Assembly: GCA_002762845.1 (NCBI GenBank)
Contig: PCYB01000082.1
Span: 1-13,273 of the forward strand
Source of the DNA: Candidatus Woesearchaeota archaeon CG10_big_fil_rev_8_21_14_0_10_36_11
GTDB lineage: Archaea > Nanobdellota > Nanobdellia > Woesearchaeales > GW2011-AR9
Direction: 5' to 3'
DNA: 13,273 nt
Each line of letters opens with the position of its first letter. Within the stretch, counting starts at the first letter, position 1. The position numbers and the translations under genes are program-made. Of this stretch, positions 6,094 through 12,344 are shown piece after piece. The notes below the pieces were generated by a model. The model did no database searches and was not told where the DNA came from. It saw only the letters and a program-made list of their open reading frames with translations.

Positions 6094-7176
6094 TTACAAA
6101 CTTAGATAATTCGCTGCCCATAACATCCCAGAATCACAGTAATAGAACGGACTGGAATACGGTTTTCCACGTGCAGTAAATACTTCTAAGAAATTCTGAT
6201 GTTTCTCAATAAGGTCAGTATACTGCAATTTATATTTCTCAGCTTTTGCTGGATCAACCTGTTGTACCAACTTAACAAACAAAGGACCAAGGTTCATCCA
6301 AATAGCATCACTTTCATAATTCCTTAGAAAGATTTCTTGTGGAATAAAAGTGATATGGTCACGAGAAGTTGTATATTTTAATGGAAACGGTTCAGTTAAG
6401 CCAGAATCTTCAATCGCATGGATGGCTGACTTCATCATGTCTTTATCACTAATTATTCCTAATGCAAATGGAAATAAATTGGCATCTCCTGCAACATACG
6501 ATTTCTTTTGTAAATCATCATAAAAATATTCACCGTGCCAAAAGTGCCGTTTAATAAGTGATGGATAATCATATTTTGCAAACGGATTGAACAATTTCAT
6601 CGCTTTACAATTTTTTGCAAGCATAGCAACCATGCAATTATCGTAACATGAACTTTTCCGTACAGAAAAATCTTTCATAGCAGAAAAATGCTCGTTCGGT
6701 TTAACTAGGCCCGTATTGTCATCAATAAACGTCTCAAAGAACCGTTTAATCATCTTGTTAATGAATGTTTTATGTTCATAATATGGAAATTTTGAAATGA
6801 GAATACTATGAATAAACCATGGAAGTGAATCAACAGCCTCCGTAGGAAAGTTATACGGCCGCCCTTTAGGTGTTATGATTATTGTTACTTTATTATATTT
6901 CTTAAACCTGTTCAATGCATACCTAATTGTCTGGTGAACTTTATCCTGATGCCGTAATGTAAGAAGCGATTTTGTACACAACCCAAAATCCCGTGTCCAA
7001 AACTGTGGAAAGTTAGTTGTTGATGTTTGAAAAAAACGACCGTTCCAACAGTCATCAACGATCTTTTTACATATTTCCGTTGCATTTCCATCATACTTTT
7101 TTGTAAACGTCCTGTTCTTCCAACTTGTGAGAAAAATACGGAATCCCTCCGTAATATAGAAACGTAATGATGTCAT
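6094..7176 (-). CDS. (alpha/alpha)6-barrel glycosidase-like protein
   Basis: The 360-residue protein resembles six-hairpin glycosidases (GH15, GH63 and amylo-alpha-1,6-glucosidase-like). Features in support are helical repeats throughout, an aromatic-acidic FWTRDFG motif near 59-65, and DSLPWFIHSIL near 116-126. VAGDANLFPFALGI follows near 228-241, SDAIWMNLGPLF near 289-300, and a final CDSGMLWAANYL near 347-358 that fits a last barrel helix. Candidate acids are D63, D231 and D289. No signal peptide is visible, so it probably acts in the cytoplasm. It might trim or remodel a glycan or storage polymer, or be a non-catalytic relative. It lies upstream of the GT2 gene on the same strand, so a shared role is possible, but each has its own promoter. 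The exact family is not certain. Confidence 0.6.
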   Translation of the reverse strand: MTSLRFYITEGFRIFLTSWKNRTFTKKYDGNATEICKKIVDDCWNGRFFQTSTTNFPQFWTRDFGLCTKSLLTLRHQDKVHQTIRYALNRFKKYNKVTIIITPKGRPYNFPTEAVDSLPWFIHSILISKFPYYEHKTFINKMIKRFFETFIDDNTGLVKPNEHFSAMKDFSVRKSSCYDNCMVAMLAKNCKAMKLFNPFAKYDYPSLIKRHFWHGEYFYDDLQKKSYVAGDANLFPFALGIISDKDMMKSAIHAIEDSGLTEPFPLKYTTSRDHITFIPQEIFLRNYESDAIWMNLGPLFVKLVQQVDPAKAEKYKLQYTDLIEKHQNFLEVFTARGKPYSSPFYYCDSGMLWAANYLSL

Positions 7177-7196
7177 ACTATGTCCAGAATGGATTG

Positions 7197-7206
7197 AATA
7201 TAAAAA
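7197..7206 (-). promoter_or_regulatory. TATA box for the glycosidase-like gene
   Basis: TTTTTATATT on the minus strand is centred about 26 bases before the ATG at 7176, predicting a leaderless transcript. Confidence 0.5.
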
Positions 7207-7222
7207 TATATTGGAAATGAAA

Positions 7223-7726
7223 TTATTCTTTCCTTACCAACTCAACAATCTGTGAAGAAACTACCTCGCCAGAACTAGCGTCAATACGAATATTTGCAAA
7301 CTTAACACTTTTAGTAACAAACGTAAAGTTCCATAACTCTTTTCCTTGAAGTTTCTGTAACACAACAAAACCATCACTTAACTGTTCGCCAGAAAAAACA
7401 GTAGGAATTTCGTTTTTCGTACGAGAAACTGCTTCAGGAAATGGAAATGTTACTGAATCCATTGACAATTCTTCAATTGTATCAGTTTCCTTTGTAAAGA
7501 CATCATCTTCAGGTTTAATTTCAAACCCGTTTTCATGTTCAACAAACACAACCATTTTTTTTGTGTTTGGAGTGTAAAAACCTATTTCCCACAACGTTTT
7601 AGGAACACAATCAGAAGATAATGAGCAAAAGAAATGTGACATGAACGATTTATGGTGCTGTTTTTTCCAATCATCAAACAAGGGGTCGCGTGTAAGGGCA
7701 GTCATAACATCTTTCGGGAGATTCAT
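7223..7726 (-). CDS. uncharacterised protein coupled to tfs
   Basis: I do not recognise this 167-residue protein. It has no signal peptide or membrane helix, so it is probably cytoplasmic. The N-terminal half has many aromatic residues and a small Cys pair in FFCSLSSDC. The middle is acidic and Thr-rich (KPEDDVFTKETDTIEE), suggesting a loop or linker. The end has alternating strands with IRIDASSGEVVSS, a PepSY-like or lipocalin-like strand-turn-strand pattern. I chose ATG 7726, not the upstream in-frame ATGs (for example 7765). Its A is shared with the tfs stop codon (TAATG), and a GGAGGG SD lies ten bases before it. The coupling suggests it is made with the transcript cleavage factor, but says nothing firm about function. 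Confidence 0.75.
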   Translation of the reverse strand: MNLPKDVMTALTRDPLFDDWKKQHHKSFMSHFFCSLSSDCVPKTLWEIGFYTPNTKKMVVFVEHENGFEIKPEDDVFTKETDTIEELSMDSVTFPFPEAVSRTKNEIPTVFSGEQLSDGFVVLQKLQGKELWNFTFVTKSVKFANIRIDASSGEVVSSQIVELVRKE

Positions 7727-8040
7727 TATGAATATTCCCTCCATGTGTAATTGCACTTTGTACATTTAAAGAATCGTGTTTCTGGTTCGTCTGCTCCCCT
7801 TGTTTGTTGCGTCCAATAATATGCAACTTTGTTCTTACACTTTGAACATTCAGTCTTTATCTTTGGATGAGTTTCTACTTTCTCAATAATTTCAATTTTT
7901 CGCTGGGGAACAACACTTTCTTTAAGTTCTGCTGACGTTTCATCTTCAGGAACTTTTGTGTAACCACAGGAGCAAAAAAGTATTCTCTTTCCGCCTTTGT
8001 CTTTGGGACGAAGGATTGAACCGCATTCATGACAAAACAT
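7726..8040 (-). CDS. tfs: transcription factor S (TFIIS-like transcript cleavage factor)
   Basis: TFS rescues backtracked RNA polymerase by making it cut its own transcript. The 104-residue protein has two zinc ribbons. The first holds C3-x2-C6 and C23-x-C25 (Rpb9-like; the opening FCHECGSILRP is typical). The second holds C65-x2-C68 and C93-x2-C96. The catalytic acidic pair D84-E85 is in RGADEPETRFFKC, the signature hairpin that reaches the polymerase active site, so the protein should be active rather than an inhibitory paralogue. The linker (about 30-62) is charged. The stop codon overlaps the start of the next gene by one base. A TATA box at 8082-8091 predicts a leader of about 20 bases. 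Confidence 0.94.
   Translation of the reverse strand: MFCHECGSILRPKDKGGKRILFCSCGYTKVPEDETSAELKESVVPQRKIEIIEKVETHPKIKTECSKCKNKVAYYWTQQTRGADEPETRFFKCTKCNYTWREYS
7737..7742 (-). promoter_or_regulatory. Shine-Dalgarno for the gene after tfs
   Basis: GGAGGG on the minus strand lies within the last tfs codons, ten bases before the ATG at 7726. It supports that start over the in-frame ATGs further upstream. Confidence 0.5.
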
Positions 8041-8081
8041 TGTGTAATCAACTCGTTAATTTAACCTAGAATTTCGGGTTT

Positions 8082-8091
8082 CTTTATATAG
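8082..8091 (-). promoter_or_regulatory. TATA box for tfs
   Basis: CTATATAAAG on the minus strand is a good TATA box between the signal peptidase and tfs genes. Its centre is about 46 bases before the tfs ATG, which leaves a leader near 20 bases with no clear SD. A weaker AT-rich element nearer the gene (about 8056-8066) could instead give a leaderless start. Confidence 0.5.
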
Positions 8092-8115
8092 TTTTTCTAT
8101 TAGAGTTCTCAAATT

Positions 8116-8835
8116 CTACCGTTCAATCGTAATTCCTAACGGTTTAACAGCATCAACAAACAATATTTTCATCCAACCTAAGTACGGTATGCGGAGGACC
8201 CCTTTTCCAAAGACTCGGTCTTGAGAAATTTTAGTCTCTCCATAAGTGCCTTGTATACTACCATTATTATGGTCGCCTTTAGTTTGATAGAACTGTTCAC
8301 CATTTTCTTCCCACACGCGAACAACTCTATGAATGATAGGTTGTACTTTCGTTCCCTGAAATACAAGAATATCTCCTAATCTAATATTTTCACTATTTGC
8401 ACGCCAGAGAATGATGACGTCCCCTTTATCGAATCCGTTCTTGAAATGAAATGTTTTAAATTGTTCTTTTGTTATATCCAACTCAATATACCCTCCCCCA
8501 CAAACATTCCACCAATTGTCGTACGAATGTTTGAATTCCGCCAACTTAAATGGAGAACCACAAAGTGCCCCCTCAACTTTAGAATATTTAACACATTCAT
8601 TTCTTTCATTAAGTTCAATACAAATTGGTGCGGGTGTATGATCCATACTTTCACTTATAACAGCAACAATAGGAAAGCCAGTTCCTAACACCAAACCAAG
8701 AATAGGATAGACAATGAAACGTATAATAAGAAATGCTACTATAATATTAACTATCCAACTCCATATAGAATCGTCTTTCCAGAAGAATTTCCATACTTTT
8801 TTCCAATGTGATAGTAGTACGCGCGGTTTACCCAT
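8116..8835 (-). CDS. signal peptidase I, archaeal/ER type with Cys-containing insert
   Basis: This membrane protease removes signal peptides from exported proteins. The 239-residue protein has a charged N-terminus and one clear membrane helix (about 27-50). The nucleophile is Ser63 in SESMDH, and His169 in IIHRVV replaces the lysine of bacterial enzymes, as in Sec11/SipW types. The conserved acidic residue is D188 in TKGDHNNGS. Between Ser63 and the GDILVF strand (154-159) is an insert of about 75 residues with four cysteines (C72, C81, C92, C112), outside the membrane if topology is normal, so disulfides or metal binding are possible. The C-terminal KPLGITIER has no obvious second helix. The ATG at 8835 follows an A/T-rich TATA-like box by 27 bases; it is divergent from the rRNA methyltransferase gene. 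Confidence 0.9.
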   Translation of the reverse strand: MGKPRVLLSHWKKVWKFFWKDDSIWSWIVNIIVAFLIIRFIVYPILGLVLGTGFPIVAVISESMDHTPAPICIELNERNECVKYSKVEGALCGSPFKLAEFKHSYDNWWNVCGGGYIELDITKEQFKTFHFKNGFDKGDVIILWRANSENIRLGDILVFQGTKVQPIIHRVVRVWEENGEQFYQTKGDHNNGSIQGTYGETKISQDRVFGKGVLRIPYLGWMKILFVDAVKPLGITIER

Positions 8836-8857
8836 TAATACTATGAATTCAAGCAGG

Positions 8858-8867
8858 GTTTAAAAAA
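8858..8867 (-). promoter_or_regulatory. TATA-like box for signal peptidase
   Basis: TTTTTTAAAC on the minus strand is centred about 27 bases before the ATG at 8835. It abuts, with one base between, the TATA box of the divergent methyltransferase gene. Confidence 0.45.
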
Positions 8868-8868
8868 G

Positions 8869-8877
8869 TTTTTATAC
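8869..8877 (+). promoter_or_regulatory. TATA box for the rRNA methyltransferase
   Basis: TTTTTATAC is centred about 27 bases before the ATG at 8901, predicting a leaderless message. The BRE position just upstream of this box lies on top of the TATA-like box of the opposite gene. Confidence 0.55.
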
Positions 8878-8900
8878 ACTTATCATATACTTTACACTAT

Positions 8901-9767
8901 ATGCTCATCAACAATAAAACAATTAATCAACATACAATACAAGAGATAATAACAGTAATCAAACTGAAAAAAGAGTTAAATACTATCAGTGACGAGTTTG
9001 TGCAAAATCAAGTATATGAGTATGTAACAAAGAATACAAAGGCAATTCAGTTTCTTACAAAACCGAAGTCTAAAGAGTATAAACTTGTTGTCAAAGAAGT
9101 GAGAGCACAATTACGAAAAGTATACGGATTGTTCCGTTCTGGAGAAGAAACGAAAAAAAGAAAAGAGTTAGTTGATACACTACGTGGTGTATCTTCTCAA
9201 AAACAGAAAGAGAGTATCAAACAGATTCTTGAAACACATTCTTCAACACAAGAACGAATCGCGATATATGAAGAATTATATGAGAAAATCTTCGCGCTTA
9301 CAAAAAAACCTAAAATTATTATTGATTTGGGAAGTGGTATTAATCCGTTTTCTATCCCCTACATGAAATTACAAAATGTTAATTATTACGCATATGATAT
9401 TAGTCAGGAAGAAATAGATTCATTAAATACATTTTTTACATTTTTACATGCAAAAAACAAGAATTTTAAAGGAAATGCGGAAATATTAGACATATTGCAT
9501 TTTGCAAAACTGCCTAAAGCAGACATTTGTTTCCTGTTTAAAATGACCGATGTTTTGGATAGGGGAAAAGGACACAAAACAACTGAAGAAATGGTACTAC
9601 GGATACCTGCAAAATATATAGTCATCAGTTTTGCCACTCGGACGATGAGTGGGAAGAAAATGACTGCTCCGAGAAGAAATTGGATGGAATGGATGTGTAC
9701 AAGGCTTGGTTTTACATATGCTATTCTTGAATTTCCAAATGAGATATTTTATGTTGTTAAAAAATAG
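8901..9767 (+). CDS. 16S rRNA (m7G1405)-type methyltransferase, ArmA/RmtB/FmrO family
   Basis: The 288-residue protein matches the family that methylates N7 of G1405 in 16S rRNA helix 44. In bacteria this blocks 4,6-disubstituted 2-deoxystreptamine aminoglycosides. An all-helical N-terminal rRNA-binding domain (about 1-112) is followed by the junction HSSTQER (113-119), close to HASTKER in RmtB. The SAM-binding motif is DLGSGINPF (142-150), and the acidic YDIS (165-168) would hold the SAM ribose. Also present are FLFKMTDVLDRGKG (211-224), the family signature SFATRTMSGKK (243-253) and the end EFPNEIFYVV (277-286). All key blocks are present, so it should be active. Length is slightly above bacterial members (about 250-275). 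It carries a normal archaeal leaderless promoter, so it looks resident rather than newly acquired. Target base is inferred from family only. Confidence 0.85.
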   Translation: MLINNKTINQHTIQEIITVIKLKKELNTISDEFVQNQVYEYVTKNTKAIQFLTKPKSKEYKLVVKEVRAQLRKVYGLFRSGEETKKRKELVDTLRGVSSQKQKESIKQILETHSSTQERIAIYEELYEKIFALTKKPKIIIDLGSGINPFSIPYMKLQNVNYYAYDISQEEIDSLNTFFTFLHAKNKNFKGNAEILDILHFAKLPKADICFLFKMTDVLDRGKGHKTTEEMVLRIPAKYIVISFATRTMSGKKMTAPRRNWMEWMCTRLGFTYAILEFPNEIFYVVKK

Positions 9768-9787
9768 TACTGTTTCAAACCAAAACA

Positions 9788-9797
9788 TTTTATAAAT
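9788..9797 (+). promoter_or_regulatory. TATA box for the RNase D-mutY unit
   Basis: TTTTATAAAT is a strong TATA box centred about 26 bases before the ATG at 9819. The transcript should begin at or next to the start codon. Confidence 0.6.
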
Positions 9798-9818
9798 AAT
9801 CAAATTTATCTTTGTTCT

Positions 9819-10907
9819 ATGTTTACATTTACATACATTCAAACAAAAGAAGAACTTAAAGATGCTGTACAAGAATGGAATTCTGAAACTGAACTTGCCA
9901 TTGACATTGAATGTGAAAATAATTTACATCATTACGGTGCATACGTTTCTATTATACAGGTTTCAACACGGAAAAAGCATTGGATTATTGATGTTATTGA
10001 ATGTAAAGATATAGATATGTTCATCAAAATTATTGAGAATAAGAAAATTCTTAAAATATTTCACGATGTTAGTTTTGATATCCGTATCCTGCAGTACCAG
10101 TTCAAATGTAAAGTCAAAAACGTGTACGATACACAGATGGCAGCACTATTGTTAGGGAAAGAAAATGTTGGCCTAGGTTCATTACTGGAAAAGTATTTTA
10201 ACATACAGAAAGAACGAAAATATCAGCGTGTTGATTGGACAAAACGGCCGTTAACAGCTGATATGCTTGCATATGCAGTAAAAGATACAGCATACTTGTT
10301 TCAATTAAAAGAAATGTTAGAACATGAATTACGCGCAAAGAATCGTCTTTCATGGATACACCAGGAATGTAACCATTTTGAGGATATGGACTTTTCGTAT
10401 AGAGAACAGACGTACCGCGACATTTCCGGTGTTAAAAGTATGACACCGAAAGAACGAGCACTCTTTCATGCATTGTTTGATGAACGAAAAAAGATAGCGA
10501 AACTTGTTGATAGGCCAGTTTTTATGATCTTTACAAACAAACAGATGATTTCATTTGTAAAAAATCCTCCGTACGACATAAAGTCTTGGAAAAATCTGAA
10601 AGGTGTCCATCCGGTCGTACGAGATCAGGCAGATCATTTTGCGTCTATTGTTAAGGAAGCGTCAACGAAAGAAGAAGAATTGCCAGACGTTAAACATAAA
10701 AAGCTTACACCAGACCAATATGAAAATAGTAAAAAAGTTATTGAATGTAGAAATACAGTCGCAAAAAAGCAAGGGATTAAAGGACATTTATTGTTGAACA
10801 ATGAACAAGTTATTGACATTGTTGTTGAAAAATCAATGAAAGGTATACGACAGTGGCAGAAAGAGTTGGTACAGGATAAAATTAATGATATTCTTAGAAA
10901 AAAATGA
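9819..10907 (+). CDS. rnd: ribonuclease D (DEDDy 3'-5' exonuclease with HRDC domains)
   Basis: RNase D trims 3' ends of structured RNAs such as tRNA precursors. The 362-residue protein is close to the bacterial length. The exonuclease domain (about 1-175) has the four metal-binding acids of the DEDDy group: D29 and E31 in AIDIECEN, D87 in FHDVSFDIRIL, and D156 with the paired Y152 in YAVKD. An HRDC domain follows at about 208-280 (MTPKERALFHALFDERKKIA). A second HRDC-like segment at about 300-360 contains RNTVAKKQGIKGHLLLNN. The three-domain plan is that of bacterial RNase D. Such proteins are uncommon in archaea, so an old transfer from bacteria is likely. Its TGA overlaps the mutY ATG (ATGA), so both are made together. 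Confidence 0.9.
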   Translation: MFTFTYIQTKEELKDAVQEWNSETELAIDIECENNLHHYGAYVSIIQVSTRKKHWIIDVIECKDIDMFIKIIENKKILKIFHDVSFDIRILQYQFKCKVKNVYDTQMAALLLGKENVGLGSLLEKYFNIQKERKYQRVDWTKRPLTADMLAYAVKDTAYLFQLKEMLEHELRAKNRLSWIHQECNHFEDMDFSYREQTYRDISGVKSMTPKERALFHALFDERKKIAKLVDRPVFMIFTNKQMISFVKNPPYDIKSWKNLKGVHPVVRDQADHFASIVKEASTKEEELPDVKHKKLTPDQYENSKKVIECRNTVAKKQGIKGHLLLNNEQVIDIVVEKSMKGIRQWQKELVQDKINDILRKK

Positions 10908-11836
10908 TACCATTTACAAAAACGATTCTTCAATGGTATGAAAAAAGTAAACGCAATCTTCCCTGGAGAAAACGCCCCATAAACTCGTACGGTGTTGTCG
11001 TTTCTGAGTTTATGTTACAACAAACACAAGTACCGCGCGTTATTGAGAAATATTATGAGTTCATGACACAGTTCCCAACGATTATTGATCTTGCCAACGC
11101 ATCTAAATCTGATGTTGTTCGCGCATGGAGTGGGTTAGGATATAACAGGCGAGCACTCCTACTACACAAATTTGCACAGGAAGTGTGTGAGAAATATAAC
11201 GGAACGATACCACAATCTTCACAAGAATTGATAATGTTATCAGGAATTGGACCGTATACTTCAGGTTCCATTGCAAGTTTTGCATTTAACAAACCTGAAC
11301 CTGCGATTGATGTTAATGTACGGCGAATTTATATGAGATACTTCCACGGAAAAGATCAGGGCACACCAATGGATCAGCAAAAAGAAAGGGAGTTATATGA
11401 ACTAGTTAAAAAAACAATTCCTTACAAGAAAAGTTGTGACTTTCATAATGCACTGATGGACTTTGGTTCTTTACTCTGTGAACGGAAAAAACCATTATGT
11501 TCCGAATGTCCACTTACTGGTTCATGTTCATTCTATCCGTTGTATAAAAACGAAGGTGAAATGGTATTACACACTCTTGAAAAGAAAAAAGAGAATGGTG
11601 TACTGGAAGAAGGAAAACATGTTCCTAACAGAATTTTCCGTGGTAGGATTGTTGAATTTGTTCGAAAGAATGAAAACAGAGAAGTTACAGTAACAACTTT
11701 AGGAAGAGCCATTAAGAAAGATTATTCTCCACAAGAAAAAAAGTGGGTATTGATGTTGTTACAAAATCTTGAAAATGATGGATTACTTACAGTAACAAAG
11801 AAAAAGACAAGAATACAGGTACAATTACAGGATTAA
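10904..11836 (+). CDS. mutY: A/G-specific adenine glycosylase MutY, with winged-helix-like C-terminus
   Basis: MutY removes adenine mispaired with 8-oxoguanine or guanine in base-excision repair. The 310-residue protein has the HhH-GPD core. Catalytic E35 is in SEFMLQQTQV, and the helix-hairpin-helix LSGIGPYTSGSIASFAF (112-128) includes Y118. Catalytic D136 is in PAIDVNVRR. A [4Fe-4S] loop follows with C192-x6-C199-x2-C202-x5-C208, the exact MutY/Nth spacing. E35 together with Y118 argues for MutY over thymine glycosylase or Nth. The NUDIX-like domain that reads 8-oxoG in bacterial MutY is absent. In its place residues about 240-310 (NRIFRGRIVEFVR onward) look like a winged helix. The start overlaps RNase D by four bases, so the genes are translationally coupled. 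Confidence 0.88.
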   Translation: MIPFTKTILQWYEKSKRNLPWRKRPINSYGVVVSEFMLQQTQVPRVIEKYYEFMTQFPTIIDLANASKSDVVRAWSGLGYNRRALLLHKFAQEVCEKYNGTIPQSSQELIMLSGIGPYTSGSIASFAFNKPEPAIDVNVRRIYMRYFHGKDQGTPMDQQKERELYELVKKTIPYKKSCDFHNALMDFGSLLCERKKPLCSECPLTGSCSFYPLYKNEGEMVLHTLEKKKENGVLEEGKHVPNRIFRGRIVEFVRKNENREVTVTTLGRAIKKDYSPQEKKWVLMLLQNLENDGLLTVTKKKTRIQVQLQD

Positions 11837-11849
11837 AAACCAAAACATT

Positions 11850-11858
11850 CATATACAT
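11850..11858 (+). promoter_or_regulatory. weak TATA-like box for archease
   Basis: CATATACAT is centred 26 bases before the ATG at 11880. The match to the TATA consensus is weak, but the spacing fits the leaderless pattern. Confidence 0.35.
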
Positions 11859-11879
11859 ACATAGGCTCCAAAATCAAAA

Positions 11880-12308
11880 ATGAATGCATCACGAACATAT
11901 ATTGAACATACTGCAGATATACTTTTTAAAGCGGAAGCGGGAACAATCTCAAAACTGTTTGAACAGTGTGCATTAGCAGTTGAAGAATCACAGGTTGAAC
12001 TTGCAGCAATAAAACCAAAAGAAAAACGAGATATTGTTGGTGAAAATGAAAATGTGGATTACCTTTTGTTTGATTTCCTAGACGACTTGTTGTATTACAA
12101 AGATGCTGAACAATTAATATTTAGTTCGTTTGAGATTGATGTTAGTGAAGATAATAACAAATATCATTTACATTGTGTCGCCCATGGTGAAAAGATTGAT
12201 ACCGCAAGGCATGAACAGAAAGTTGATGTAAAAGCAATTACCATGCATATGTTTGAAATAAAGAAAACAAAAAAAGGGTGGGAAGCGAAAGTCCTCTTAG
12301 ACATTTAG
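11880..12308 (+). CDS. archease (RtcB tRNA-ligase activator)
   Basis: Archease speeds guanylylation of the RNA ligase RtcB and widens its nucleotide use, so it serves tRNA splicing and RNA repair. The 142-residue protein is the normal length. Family marks are EHTADILFKAEAG (9-21) with the metal-binding D13, FDFLDDLLYYKDAE (64-77) with several acids, and GEKIDTARHEQKVDVKAITMH (103-123). The C-terminal LLDI places an aspartate (D141) at the metal site. RtcB itself is not in this window. The gene follows mutY by 43 bases and seems to have its own weak promoter, so it is probably a separate unit, though read-through from mutY is possible. Confidence 0.92.
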   Translation: MNASRTYIEHTADILFKAEAGTISKLFEQCALAVEESQVELAAIKPKEKRDIVGENENVDYLLFDFLDDLLYYKDAEQLIFSSFEIDVSEDNNKYHLHCVAHGEKIDTARHEQKVDVKAITMHMFEIKKTKKGWEAKVLLDI

Positions 12309-12312
12309 AATA

Positions 12313-12323
12313 GATATATAAAT
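12313..12323 (+). promoter_or_regulatory. TATA box for the PQ-loop gene
   Basis: GATATATAAAT is a strong TATA box centred about 27 bases before the ATG at 12345. It predicts a leaderless transcript for the PQ-loop/udg pair. Confidence 0.6.
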
Positions 12324-12344
12324 AACAAATTCTTTCTTCGGGCT

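Noticed and set aside
8901..9767. Recently acquired resistance cassette on a mobile element
   Set aside because: No transposase, inverted repeats, integron site or base-composition jump is seen. The gene has an archaeal leaderless promoter shared in a divergent arrangement with signal peptidase.
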